The notes beneath the pieces are model-generated. The model was given only the letters and a program-made list of their open reading frames with translations, ran no database searches and was not told the DNA's origin. Position numbers and translations under genes: made by a program. DNA of 64,000 bases from Gemmata massiliana (GTDB taxonomy: Bacteria; Planctomycetota; Planctomycetia; Gemmatales; Gemmataceae): positions 409,575-473,574 of the forward strand of contig HG799463.1 in assembly GCA_000531095.1 (NCBI GenBank). Reading direction: 5' to 3'. Below, piece by piece: positions 18,625 through 26,589 of this stretch (positions within the stretch are counted from its first letter, which is position 1; each line of letters opens with the position of its first letter).

Positions 18625-19248
18625 TCAGTCGTCCAAGCAGTAATCGACAAACTTTTTGCCCTGGTTGATCGAAGTGAACCAAACCTCCGAAGTTGGTTTG
18701 TCAAACTTCCCGTTGTACGCCACCTGTTTGTTGTTCCCGGCCCACTTGGTCATTTGTACCCGCCACCAATTATCGTAGAGGTAGGCGCGCGTGTAAATGT
18801 TTGCCCACGGATCGCATACGAACACACCGCGCCCCCAGGTGGTCATGTCGCGGGCCACTTCGCCGAGCGGCCGCGCCAGCCCCATGACGACGAACACGTG
18901 GTCCCCGGGATCTTTTACGCTCACCATTTCCAAGGGTAAAACGTCCTTCGATGCCAGGCGCATGAAGGCGATCGCGGACAGCTCGAAACAGTTCCCGGCC
19001 CCGACGTCGGCCGCGGCTTGGGCGCGGGCGTGGAGGAGGTCGAGGTCGCCGTTTCGGGTCGGGTACTCCTTGCGCAACTGGGTAATCGCTTTATACGCCT
19101 CCCTCCGGCGCTCGAGCCGGTTCACCGAGGGGCGCCCCTCTTTCTCCTTCGACATACCGGGGTTCATCTTGTTGTCGGATTTCAGCTCGCAACACGACCG
19201 GGCGAATTCGCAAGCTTCTTGTGCCAGTGCGAGAGTGGGCGCGGGCAT
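18625..19248 (-). CDS. Hypothetical protein with possible papain/transglutaminase-like Cys-His-Asp triad (207 aa)
   Basis: No named family is recognised. The arrangement GAGNCFELSAIAFMRL (Cys87), PGDHVFVVMG (His117) and GVFVCDPWANIYT (Asp146) has the order and spacing of a papain/transglutaminase-like catalytic triad, as in several bacterial deamidase or protease effector domains; this is inference from pattern only. The N-terminal 60 residues are charged and helical, with no signal peptide. GAGG lies seven bases before the ATG, supporting the start at 19248. It stands alone, 0.36 kb from the TlpA-like gene and oriented away from the PEP-CTERM gene. No immunity-like partner is evident. Confidence 0.75.
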   Translation of the reverse strand: MPAPTLALAQEACEFARSCCELKSDNKMNPGMSKEKEGRPSVNRLERRREAYKAITQLRKEYPTRNGDLDLLHARAQAAADVGAGNCFELSAIAFMRLASKDVLPLEMVSVKDPGDHVFVVMGLARPLGEVARDMTTWGRGVFVCDPWANIYTRAYLYDNWWRVQMTKWAGNNKQVAYNGKFDKPTSEVWFTSINQGKKFVDYCLDD

Positions 19249-19744
19249 GAGGTGTCCTCGGTTACCGAACGGGTGAAGTGGTCCCTTTGATCGAACCTCC
19301 TACGGGGCACGGGCGAAATTTATTTCAGCACGCGATTCAATTTCCCATCCCATGACACACTAAAAACATCAATCACGAAGGACCGATGAGTATCGAGGCC
19401 CGTTCGCGATCGGATCGCGTGGCGCGGCCGCTTCGACCACGTTGCCGTGCTGCCCGAAAAGATTTTCTCGAAAACAGGGTTTAGGTTTCGACCCGGTCTT
19501 ACGTACCAGATGCGTGAAACAAACGCACCCCCGCACACACCGGCCGCCGGCCGAACGCGAACGCACTCCCCCGTGACGTGAAGGCGCCCGCCCCGGTCCG
19601 TGAACCACTGCGGCGCACTCGAACCGAGTGAGCCGCGGGCCGGGGCGCGCACGCACTCGCGCCGTTGAACCTGTACCCGGCTACTGGATTATCGGGCGAT
19701 CCAGGGGCCGCCACCGTCCGCCGCCCGCGCCTTTGAGTACCAAC
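19249..19744. other. Intergenic between divergent genes, 0.5 kb
   Basis: Promoter region for the minus-strand protein at 18625-19248 and the plus-strand PEP-CTERM gene. A minus-strand open frame of 110 codons at 19320-19652 has no motif or ribosome site and ends in an AT-richer patch (near 19318-19375). It is not called as a gene. Confidence 0.4.
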
Positions 19745-20386
19745 ATGCTCCGTATTGCTCTCGCCCTTATTACCGCCGCCCTGTGCGCAGGTCCGGCCAC
19801 CGCCGGCTTCACGATCACCGAGTACACCGGCCCGTCGACCGGGCACACGGTCTCCACTTTCGCCGTCGGGCAGTCGTTCACCACCGCGACCGGCGGCCCC
19901 TGGGACCACATCACGTTCAACTTCTTTGCTTCGGGCGGGGCGACGACACCGGTCGCCTCGGGCACGCTGTACCTGCTCGACCGGGAGTACCTCGGGCGCG
20001 CGATCGATTTGAGCACCTCCACCCCCGGGTTCCTGGCGACGGGCACCGCGACGGCCGCCGGGGTGTACGCATTCGACTCGGGCGTGACACTCCAGGCGCA
20101 GACCCAGTACTTCGTGTACACGAGCGCCGCGATCGGAACGAACATCGCCGTCACCCTCCCCGGCGACTACGGCGGTGGGAAAGCGTACAACAACCAGCCG
20201 AACTTGAACTTCGCGTCCCCGTTCGGGGGCATTAGCGATGCCCTGTTCCGGGTGCAAGGAGAAGCGGTCGGCTCGCCCCCGGTGGCCGCTCCCGAACCGG
20301 CGTCGGTCACGCTCGGGCTGCTCGGGGCCAGCGGGTTATTCGCCCTGCGCCGCCGCTTGCGCCTGACGGGAAGCGAACAACGTTAA
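19745..20386 (+). CDS. PEP-CTERM sorting-domain protein (213 aa)
   Basis: Signal peptide at residues 1-20 (LRIALALITAALCAGPATA). A beta-rich exported body follows (VGQSFTTATGGPWDHITFNF, GTLYLLDREYLG). The C-terminus is a PEP-CTERM signal: PEPASVTLGLLGASGLFALRRR, that is Pro-Glu-Pro, a hydrophobic helix and Arg residues. Such proteins are exported and processed by an exosortase, often for surface or exopolysaccharide-linked display. The ATG at 19745 is chosen because it begins the signal peptide. Two other PEP-CTERM proteins in the window (35892 and 38096) have unrelated bodies. Confidence 0.9.
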   Translation: MLRIALALITAALCAGPATAGFTITEYTGPSTGHTVSTFAVGQSFTTATGGPWDHITFNFFASGGATTPVASGTLYLLDREYLGRAIDLSTSTPGFLATGTATAAGVYAFDSGVTLQAQTQYFVYTSAAIGTNIAVTLPGDYGGGKAYNNQPNLNFASPFGGISDALFRVQGEAVGSPPVAAPEPASVTLGLLGASGLFALRRRLRLTGSEQR

Positions 20387-20612
20387 TGTTCCAACGAGCC
20401 CCGGAAGCCGCCGATCTCAAGGCGCGTCCGGGGCGGTTGTTACTCGAGTACGTCACATACCGTTTTCACCGGCTCACACCGACCGATCGCCGAGAGGCCG
20501 CGGGCGAACCGCGCGTGTTAACGAACGCGCGGCCTGCCCCTTTTTCGTGGTTACAAGCACCGCGCGGCTCAATCGGGTATCATGGTGGCGCGATTCCGCC
20601 CGAGGACGCCCC

Positions 20613-21089
20613 ATGTTGCTCAAGCTGCTCTTGCCCGCGCTCGCACTGGCACTCGCGATCGGTGCGTGCGAGTGGCTGCGTGCCACCAGCACCCACAGAC
20701 CGCTCTCACTTCGAGAACTGGACGCGCACCTGCGGAGCGCGTTCAAACTGCGCGAGCTGCACCTCGCTCCGCTCGCGGACGCGCGCTTCGAGGGGCACGG
20801 AACGGGCGCGAACAACCGCACCTACGAGTTCGAGATCGTTCAGAGCGACCGGCACCGAATGATTCGCGTTGCGGAATCGACAAACGCGCGATTCGTGAAC
20901 GATCCCGTCTCTTACACGACCCGGACAGACTTTACCGACCGCACCCACATCTATCTGCTGCTCGGGTTCGGGTACCTCACGGCCATCGGAAAGGTGGTCC
21001 GCGACAGCAGCGGCACACGTTCCGAAGGTGCCCACCCCGGACCGTTGGTCCGCTCCACAACGACCACGCGCGCCGGGGGTGCCCGATGA
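20613..21089 (+). CDS. Small signal-peptide or membrane-anchored hypothetical protein (158 aa)
   Basis: Begins MLLKLLLPALALALAIGACEW, a signal peptide or uncleaved anchor with Cys near residue 19. The rest is a soluble alpha/beta-looking domain (LRELDAHLRSAFKLREL, YEFEIVQSDRHRMIRVAES) followed by a second hydrophobic stretch (HIYLLLGFGYLTAIGKVV). GAGG lies seven bases before the ATG. Its stop overlaps the start of the next gene by four bases (ATGA at 21086), so the two are translationally coupled and probably work together. No family was recognised. Confidence 0.78.
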   Translation: MLLKLLLPALALALAIGACEWLRATSTHRPLSLRELDAHLRSAFKLRELHLAPLADARFEGHGTGANNRTYEFEIVQSDRHRMIRVAESTNARFVNDPVSYTTRTDFTDRTHIYLLLGFGYLTAIGKVVRDSSGTRSEGAHPGPLVRSTTTTRAGGAR

Positions 21090-21466
21090 CCGAACCCACG
21101 AACCGGCCGCACAAGGCCCTCACCGCCGCGGCGGTCCTGGGCCTCGCGGTGCTCGGGTGCTCCGCGTGCCTGATCGCGTTCGGCGACCGGCCGTTCAACG
21201 GCGTGCGCGTGGAGCGGCTGGAAGCGGATCTGAACGAGCGGCTCCCGAACGGCAGCTCCCGGGCGGACGCCGAAGCGTGGTTCGCGCGCCACGCCGTCCA
21301 GCCGGGAGACATATTCGACGCGACCAATAATTCCAAGATCGGGCTAACGGGGACCGTACCGAACAACAGCCTCGTGAGCAACGCGGAGATCCGCATCGAG
21401 CTCTATTTCAGTGCCGACGGCAAACTGAAAGACCGGGTCGTCTACCGGCACGTTTACACACTTTGA
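21086..21466 (+). CDS. Small lipoprotein-like or membrane-anchored hypothetical protein (126 aa)
   Basis: Starts MTEPTNRPHKALTAAAVLGL, a short polar stretch then a hydrophobic segment containing two Cys (VLGCSACLIAF, residues 23-31). One Cys could be lipidated. The C-terminal part is soluble (ERLEADLNERLP, SRADAEAWFARHAVQPGDI, IRIELYFSADGKLKDRVVY); the helix-then-strand pattern resembles small exported proteins that predict phosphate or ion lipoproteins, but no family is recognised. It overlaps the previous gene by four bases. The WVVD gene follows after 98 bases. Confidence 0.78.
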   Translation: MTEPTNRPHKALTAAAVLGLAVLGCSACLIAFGDRPFNGVRVERLEADLNERLPNGSSRADAEAWFARHAVQPGDIFDATNNSKIGLTGTVPNNSLVSNAEIRIELYFSADGKLKDRVVYRHVYTL

Positions 21467-21564
21467 CGAAGCGCCCGCGCCGCGCGAACCCACCGGCGCG
21501 AATCCCGTTCCAACGCGGCCCCGCGCCGAGTATCCTGTCGGGAAACGGCTCACGGGGGCCACCA

Positions 21565-22251
21565 ATGACCGAAGCGGAATGGCTCGCGGGCACGAACCCG
21601 CCCCTGATGTTCAAAGCCATCTGGCGCAACATCAGCGAGCGCAAGTTGCGGCTCTTCACGTGCGCGTGCTGCCGCCGGATCTGGCACGTGCTCTCCGACC
21701 ACCTCACGCGCCCCGCGGTCGAACTCGCGGAGCGCCTCGCGGACGGCGCGGGCACCGAGGGCGACTGGGACCGGGTGTACTCCGCCCTGATTTCCCACGC
21801 CAGCGAGAGCCCCGACCTGGAGCCCCTCCAGGTGAGCGCGGCCCTGGGCGCCGCGTGCTCGTACCTGCGCCGGGACTACCCCCGCATCATTACGATCGGG
21901 CTCCGGTCCGCGTGCCGCGCCGCCGCGGCGCTCGCCCCCGAAACGCGCGCGCCGGTGCCCCCGTTCTCGGATCAAGCGCTGCACGAAGAGGCCCGGCAAG
22001 CGGACCTGATGCGCGACGTGTTCGGGAACCCGTTCCGCCCGGTGCCGTGCCCCCCCGACTGGCGCACCTCCACCGTGATGGCGCTCGCGCACGGGATCTA
22101 CGAAGATCGCGCGTTCGACCGGATGCCGATTCTGGCCGACGCGCTCCAGGACGCCGGGTGCGACAACGATACCGTCCTCGACCACTGCCGTGGTGAGGGG
22201 CCGCACGCGCGCGGGTGCTGGGTCGTAGATTCGGTGCTGGGCAGGTGGTAG
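21565..22251 (+). CDS. WVVD-family protein of unknown function, copy 4 (228 aa)
   Basis: Starts MTEAEWLAGTNPPLMF after the family leader GGGGGCCACCA. It carries the full Cys cluster CACCRRIW near residue 32 and the RPAVELAERLADG helix. Its tail is the most diverged of the nine: DVFGNPFRPV, then HGIYEDRAFDRMPILADAL in place of QMYESR-type sequence, and it ends RGCWVVDSVLGRW. The Cys, His-Cys and Cys positions are still all present. The middle (residues 55-140) is Ala-rich and unlike the other copies. This divergence argues that the tail identity in the other copies is not only due to recent duplication. Confidence 0.88.
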   Translation: MTEAEWLAGTNPPLMFKAIWRNISERKLRLFTCACCRRIWHVLSDHLTRPAVELAERLADGAGTEGDWDRVYSALISHASESPDLEPLQVSAALGAACSYLRRDYPRIITIGLRSACRAAAALAPETRAPVPPFSDQALHEEARQADLMRDVFGNPFRPVPCPPDWRTSTVMALAHGIYEDRAFDRMPILADALQDAGCDNDTVLDHCRGEGPHARGCWVVDSVLGRW

Positions 22252-22400
22252 GCGCGCCAGGGCGGAGCAACGCCCAACCCCGGGCCACACGCGGGCGCCC
22301 CGGTCGGGGCGCCGTTGGTGGCTTTCAGCCCCGGTAGAGGCGCGGGCCAGTAGCCCGGGGTGGAGCAACGCGCAACCCCGGGCGAACCTCCAGGCACCCG
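22252..22400. repeat. CCCGGGGT palindromic-type repeat pair (direct orientation)
   Basis: Two direct copies of GGAGCAACGC(G/C)CAACCCCGGGC lie at 22263-22286 and 22363-22383. The second, from 22351, is the same as the right arm of the perfect palindromic unit at 36686-36814. The space between holds short GC-rich inverted pairs. It is noncoding and directly follows WVVD copy 4. Confidence 0.7.
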
Positions 22401-22408
22401 TGAAACGA

Positions 22409-22500
22409 CACGGGCCGGGGATCGCTCCCCGGCCCGTGGTATTCCCGTGGTGTCTACTTCCCGACCTGATGCGCGGAACGCTCACGGCACCGCCGGGCGA
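22409..22500 (+). repeat. Element A, truncated front part
   Basis: Starts with the same hairpin class (ACGGGCCGGGG / CCCCGGCCCGT, 22410-22438) and continues with GTGGTATTCCCGTGGTGTCTACTT and GCGGAACGCTCACGGCA (in part) as at 3141 and 25191. It stops before the 28-bp inverted repeat, and a different palindrome (22518-22593) replaces the remainder. The hairpin may end transcription of WVVD copy 4. Confidence 0.7.
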
Positions 22501-22517
22501 ATTCGGTGCTCGAGCAG

Positions 22518-22593
22518 CCCGGGGTTGAAACCCCGGGCTATTCCTCGGACCCCGAAGGGGTCACCGGGAATAGCCCGGGGTTTCAACCCCGGG
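22518..22593. repeat. Perfect 27-bp inverted repeat, terminator-like
   Basis: Arms 22518-22544 and 22567-22593 are exact reverse complements built on CCCGGGGTTGAAACCCCGGG, with a 22-base spacer that itself contains ACCCCGAAGGGGT. It lies five bases beyond the stop of the minus-strand GyrI-like gene and probably acts as its 3' hairpin. Confidence 0.8.
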
Positions 22594-22598
22594 ATCTC

Positions 22599-23072
22599 TT
22601 AGCTCGAACTCCCGTCCGCAACAAGCAGGTAGAAGACGTTAGTGACAATTTGCGCGGGGTCATTGTTCCATTCGTCCTTCCAGTGCCCGTAAATCTCCCA
22701 GCTCGGGCCGGCCGGTCGGTACCCGTTGCTCCCGCACCATTGCCGAATCGCCCCGTGCGCCTCGTGGAGCCGCTGGTACGGTCCGTAATGGGTGGTCGTG
22801 GCCGTGAGGCCCGGGGGCGTGGCCGAGCCGATAACCTCACCGTGCCCCGCGAACGGAGCACTGACCTCGACGCCGACCTCCAGGTTGATCTGATCGTCCA
22901 GGTACACCGCGACGTGTCGGCCGGCTCCCGTGACCCGTTGCGAGCGGACGACGTTCCACACGATCCCGCAGGCGTCCGGAACGATTTTGGAGAGTTCCCA
23001 AGCGGCCGCACGGCGCCGAACGACCGCAAGCGATTTGCTACTGACCTGTTCGAGCCGGACGACGTGTTCCAT
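22599..23072 (-). CDS. GyrI-like / AraC effector-binding-type domain protein (157 aa)
   Basis: A stand-alone ligand-binding domain of the GyrI/SHOCT-BmrR effector-binding superfamily. The N-terminal half reads as a beta strand plus helix (KSLAVVRRRAAAWELSKIV). The second half has the typical THYGPYQRLHEAHGAIRQW helix and the aromatic-acidic end PSWEIYGHWKDEW with a YLLV strand (residues 95-150). Members bind small or aromatic molecules, or titrate regulators. GAGG lies six bases before the ATG at 23072. No DNA-binding domain is attached. The nearest genes are not obvious targets. Confidence 0.85.
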   Translation of the reverse strand: MEHVVRLEQVSSKSLAVVRRRAAAWELSKIVPDACGIVWNVVRSQRVTGAGRHVAVYLDDQINLEVGVEVSAPFAGHGEVIGSATPPGLTATTTHYGPYQRLHEAHGAIRQWCGSNGYRPAGPSWEIYGHWKDEWNNDPAQIVTNVFYLLVADGSSS

Positions 23073-23130
23073 GCCACACCTCTGAAATTTCGGCCATCAT
23101 CTTGCTGTTGAAAACTTGCGTTTTGTGTTT

Positions 23131-23186
23131 GTGGCACAGGCCTCTGGCCGGTGTGAGCGCCTCCACAGGCCAGAGGCCTGTGCCAC
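23131..23186. repeat. Perfect 19-bp inverted repeat (TGGCACAGGCCTCTGGCC type)
   Basis: Arms 23131-23149 and 23168-23186 are exact reverse complements with an 18-base loop. It lies upstream of the GyrI-like gene, in the gap before the small secreted protein. It is noncoding and may be a dispersed hairpin repeat. Confidence 0.8.
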
Positions 23187-23404
23187 CAAACCATGAACCA
23201 AACGCATCAATTCAACGCGGCCTGATCCGGGCTTTTTGAACGGATTCCCGCGATAGGCTGACCGGAACGTCCCGAGGGCCGGCGCTCTTGCGACCGAACG
23301 AAGTGAGCGCCGAGTGGAACCGACGGCGCGGCCGGACCACCCAAGGGCTACCGGGACTCACGCCGTCGCGACCTGCCGTGTGAAGGCCGTAACCGTCTGC
23401 GGCA

Positions 23405-23797
23405 CTACTTGTCCTTCTTCTCCCGCTTCCCCTCGATGTCGAATTCCTGCTTCTCGCCCCCGATCTCCGCCGCCGCTTTCCCCTTGAACTTCTCTTTCTC
23501 GATCGTCAGTTTGTAATCGAGGGCGATCTCGTTATCCATGAACTTCCGCACGGCGGAGAACGTGAGCACACCGTCCTTCAGTTTCACGTCCTTGAGCTTT
23601 TCCCCCTTCTGGTCCGCCCAGTCCATCGTGCCGGTGAGCTTGTCCCCGTCCTTCTTGATGGTCAGGGTGGACGTGCGCTTCATCCCGCCGATCTCGTACT
23701 CGCACTGCCACGTCCCGACCGGGTTCGCCTTCTCGTCCCGCGCGCCCGCCGCACCACAGAGCCCGAGCACCATTGCCACCGAGAGAATTGCCTTCAT
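23405..23797 (-). CDS. Small secreted hypothetical protein (130 aa)
   Basis: Signal peptide at residues 1-19 (KAILSVAMVLGLCGAAGA). The mature part looks like a small beta-barrel: NPVGTWQCEYEIGGMKRTST, LTIKKDGDKLTGTMDW, VLTFSAVRKFM, LDYKLTIEKEKFKGKA, Lys-rich at the end (EGKREKKDK). The pattern 'GTW-x-n-G...L-x-I-x-x-D-G-D-K-L-T-G' is common in exported planctomycete proteins of the lipocalin-like type. GGAGG lies six bases before the ATG. The frame is open well upstream, but only this start has a ribosome site and signal peptide. Confidence 0.85.
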   Translation of the reverse strand: MKAILSVAMVLGLCGAAGARDEKANPVGTWQCEYEIGGMKRTSTLTIKKDGDKLTGTMDWADQKGEKLKDVKLKDGVLTFSAVRKFMDNEIALDYKLTIEKEKFKGKAAAEIGGEKQEFDIEGKREKKDK

Positions 23798-23957
23798 GAG
23801 AACCTCCGAGAAGTGGTAAGAGCCGTTCGCCGCGGACGGCCCTGGGGCGATTGTAGGAACCGGTACGGGGGGCGACGCCCATTCGCGCCGGGCCGCGCGG
23901 AGCCGGATCACCCGGGCGCCCGAAGTGCTGGTACAATCGCGGTCCGGAGGGCGCCCG

Positions 23958-24719
23958 ATGACCGAAGCGGAATGGCTCGCGTGTGTTGATCCGGACCCGA
24001 TGCTGTGGTACCTCAACAAGCTCAACCGGTGGGAACACACCGAAGTGAGTGAGCGGAAGTTGCGACTGCTCGCGTGCGCCTTCTGTAGGCGGATCTGGCA
24101 CCTGATGCCGGACGAGTTGAGCCGGGCGACGGTCGAATTGTGCGAGCACTACGTGGACGGGTTAGCTGATCCCCAACCGCTTTGGGCACGGGGCGGCATT
24201 TCGACGGTGGTACAGGAACACGCCTACGGCACGGACACGGTCGAGCACGAGGCGTATTTCGCGGCGCGGTTCGTAGGCAATCAAATAGACTTCCTCACCG
24301 GTCCGACCGCGTGCTGGGCCGAGCAGGGGGCCGCGGACTTCGCGTCGTACTGCGCCGCACGCGCGGACGCCTTCAGCGGGCGCCCGGCCGAGGAATCAGC
24401 GAAGAGCCATTGCCACATTATTCGGGACGTCATCGGGAACCCGTTTCGCCGGGTCGTAGACGCCCCGGAATGCACGAGCGACAGAGGCACTTTTGTACGC
24501 TACCAACCGATTGCGATTGATCCGTCGTGGCGCACCTCCACTGCGGTCGCGCTGGCGTCCCAGATGTACGAGTCGCGGGATTTCGGCGCGATGCCGATCC
24601 TGGGCGACGCGCTGCAAGACGCGGGGTGCGACAGCGCCGACGTCCTCGGTCACTGCCGCGGACCGGGGCCGCACGTGCGCGGGTGCTGGGTCGTGGACCT
24701 CGTGCTCGGCAAGGAGTAG
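23958..24719 (+). CDS. WVVD-family protein of unknown function, copy 5 (253 aa), with tail insertion
   Basis: Begins MTEAEWLACVDPDPMLW with GAGGGCGCCCG just before the ATG. N-terminal CAFCRRIWHLMPDELSRA (near residue 40) matches the family. In the tail, an insertion of about 17 residues (VDAPECTSDRGTFVRYQ) separates GNPFRRV from PSWRTSTAVALASQMY; no other copy has this. The rest (MPILGDALQDAGCDSADVL, HCRGPGPHV, RGCWVVDLVLGKE) is standard. The insertion site marks a loop that tolerates change, which is useful for structural modelling. It lies divergently from the small secreted gene, whose start is 160 bases away. Confidence 0.88.
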   Translation: MTEAEWLACVDPDPMLWYLNKLNRWEHTEVSERKLRLLACAFCRRIWHLMPDELSRATVELCEHYVDGLADPQPLWARGGISTVVQEHAYGTDTVEHEAYFAARFVGNQIDFLTGPTACWAEQGAADFASYCAARADAFSGRPAEESAKSHCHIIRDVIGNPFRRVVDAPECTSDRGTFVRYQPIAIDPSWRTSTAVALASQMYESRDFGAMPILGDALQDAGCDSADVLGHCRGPGPHVRGCWVVDLVLGKE

Positions 24720-24869
24720 CATCCCAACAGTAGCGTTGCTACTCTGGAGCGAGTTCCGCGAACAAGCGGCCCTCATCGGCGCGAACCAACTGGTGCCCGG
24801 CCGCGGGAAACGAAAGCCGGGTAACGAATCCGGGGCCGGTCTAATGGTCCCAAAACGATGGGGGTCGTC

Positions 24870-25160
24870 ATGGTTGCAGTGCTATTGTCGTTCGCCATTG
24901 CTTCGGCGGTGCCCACGGATGTGGCCCTGCCGCGATTCACCGTCCCGAAGCTCATTCCTTTCGAGCCGGGGAACCCGAGACCGTCGGACGCGCAGCGGGA
25001 GTTGCTCGAGATTACCGAGTACCTGATTAAGGACGCCGAAGAGACCATCGAGTATCTCGAAAAATCCGGCTTAGATTCGACCCTTCTTGGTGAATACCGG
25101 GTCGAGTTAAAGAAACTGATTCAGCTCCGCAGTAAGCTTCAGAAGGGAATCAAGAAGTAA
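24870..25160 (+). CDS. Small secreted hypothetical protein (96 aa)
   Basis: Begins MVAVLLSFAIASAVPTDVA, a signal peptide. The mature part is a Pro-rich linker (KLIPFEPGNPRPSDA) and a charged helical pair (LLEITEYLIKDAEETIEYL, YRVELKKLIQLRSKLQKG), so a small exported helical hairpin is likely. GGGG lies six bases before this ATG; an ATG 12 bases earlier (24858) is possible but has no ribosome site. Element A follows 31 bases after the stop and its hairpin could be the terminator. No family was recognised. Confidence 0.7.
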   Translation: MVAVLLSFAIASAVPTDVALPRFTVPKLIPFEPGNPRPSDAQRELLEITEYLIKDAEETIEYLEKSGLDSTLLGEYRVELKKLIQLRSKLQKGIKK

Positions 25161-25190
25161 TTCGGCTGTGCGGCTGTTGCCCAAAATGTC

Positions 25191-25500
25191 ACGGGCCAGG
25201 GATTGCTCCCTGGCCCGTGCGCGTCCCGTGTTGTCTACTATCCGACCTGGGGCGCGGAACGCTCACGGCAACGCCCGCGGGGCCTGCAATTCTTATTGCA
25301 GGTGACCACGGGCGTCGGGGTCGCCCCAGCGCCTGCAGTAAGAATTGCAGGCCCCGCGGGTAGCGGTGCTGGAACAGCGGTCCCCGCGCGGGGTGTGGCG
25401 GAATGTGCTCGGACGACGCAACATCATCCTGTCGCAGAGCGACGAGCTAAACACAACCACGGGAACAACACACAACATACACGAACCCACCCCCGACGCA
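25191..25500 (+). repeat. Element A, second full copy
   Basis: Same order as the copy at 3141: hairpin ACGGGCCAGGGA / TCCCTGGCCCGT (25191-25219), GCGGAACGCTCACGGCAACG, inverted repeat arms 25275-25302 and 25332-25359 (one mismatch), then the tail with GACGACGCAACATC and CGCAGAGCGACGAGC. By eye most positions agree with the first copy; the spacer between the inverted arms differs more than the arms, which suggests the hairpin structure is what is kept. Confidence 0.82.
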
Positions 25501-25586
25501 AGCGGCGCAGACCGAAGGAACGTGGGAGTAAAGGGAACGCAATATTTACCAAATAATCATATTAATCAATGACAACCTGCAGCGTG

Positions 25587-26396
25587 TCAGTTGAGGCGTC
25601 CGTCCCACTGACAGTTCGGTAGGCGGGCGAGCACGTTCCGGACATCGACTTCCCCGAACTGCGCGTTTCGTCTGACCCGGAACCGGGTGAGCCCCAAACA
25701 GGCAGAAAACCGCATTAGTCCCGTCGCGGAGACGTTTGTTCTCCGGAGCTCGAGGTCTTCGACGTGCGACAAACCGGCGAGGCGCTCGACCACGGCATCG
25801 GTCACCCCGGGGCCGGCCAAGTCCAAGACCGAATCGGCGCTAAAAGACAAACGATCGAGATCCCCGTCCGCACAGTCGCACTCAACGCGGAGCGTTCTGA
25901 GGCGACCGTCCGGCGTGTAGCCGGCATCCAAGTCGAGTGACTCGTATGTCTCCCGCTGCCCGTTTTCGTACCACGCTTCGGACTCCGTCGTCCCGTCGGG
26001 CCGCGCGCGATCGATCTCGGCTTTCGGCCGCCCGGACGGGAACCATTCTCGGCTCGGTCCGGGCCGCGTCGGGTGGAGGTCCAGCTCTTGTAGGAGCGAG
26101 CCGGTCGCCGGATCGAATGAGTAGGACACCCCGTGAAAAGGGGTGCCGTTCAGGGTGGCGTGTTCTGTCGGTTCAGGTGCCTCTTCCCCGGACGGGAACG
26201 CGAGCGATTGAAACAGGACGCGGGGCCTCCGGGCGGCCCAAGCTTCGGCCGGCCCTTTCCGCACCCCTCCGGTGACCCGAAAGTTCGCAACCACGCGATC
26301 GGCTCGAACCTCGTAAGCGATCCCGTCGAAGAGTTGGCCGCACAGGTGTAATCGGTCCGAGTGAAGCTGAAGGGCATCGAGGCGCAGGCGCCGCAT
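25587..26396 (-). CDS. MORN-like and leucine-rich-repeat hypothetical protein (269 aa)
   Basis: The N-terminal half contains antitoxin/MORN-type units: GVSYSFDPATGSLLQELDL, REWFPSGRPKAEIDRA and SEAWYENGQRETYESLD, the last two being the classic W-x-x-N/S-G repeats (about residues 85-150). The C-terminal half (residues 185-265) is LRR-like: VLDLAGPGVTDAVVERLAGL, VEDLELRRTNVSATGLM, ending LARLPNCQWDG, similar in style to the LRR proteins at 34451 and 58361. No signal peptide is seen. GAGGAA five bases upstream supports 26396; further upstream the frame runs through an element A relic. Probably a protein-interaction or sensor protein; function unknown. Confidence 0.78.
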   Translation of the reverse strand: MRRLRLDALQLHSDRLHLCGQLFDGIAYEVRADRVVANFRVTGGVRKGPAEAWAARRPRVLFQSLAFPSGEEAPEPTEHATLNGTPFHGVSYSFDPATGSLLQELDLHPTRPGPSREWFPSGRPKAEIDRARPDGTTESEAWYENGQRETYESLDLDAGYTPDGRLRTLRVECDCADGDLDRLSFSADSVLDLAGPGVTDAVVERLAGLSHVEDLELRRTNVSATGLMRFSACLGLTRFRVRRNAQFGEVDVRNVLARLPNCQWDGRLN

Positions 26397-26520
26397 TCCG
26401 TTCCTCGCGCGAGTGTGGTGCAGTATGCTCGGCTGACGCAACATCAGCCTGTCGTAGAGCGCCGGGTCAAACGCGATGGGCACCCACAACATACACGAAC
26501 ACGCACCCGACGCAACCACC
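26397..26520 (+). repeat. Element A, truncated tail part
   Basis: Matches the last third of element A: CGAGTGTGGTGCAGTATGCTC, GACGCAACATCAGCCTGTCG, then CACAACATACACGAAC as in the copies at 3360-3430 and 25400-25490. The hairpin and inverted repeat are missing. It lies between the MORN/LRR gene start and WVVD copy 6, so it forms part of both upstream regions. Confidence 0.65.
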
Positions 26521-26589
26521 GAAGGGCACAGGAACTTGCGAACGGGCGCCGAAACGGTCATGCTGGGAGCAGTTCCAGGGGGGCGACCA

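Noticed and set aside
19320-19652. A 110-codon minus-strand open frame
   Set aside because: The N-terminal half is shadow-like and no ribosome site or domain is seen; only the last 40 residues look vaguely protein-like.
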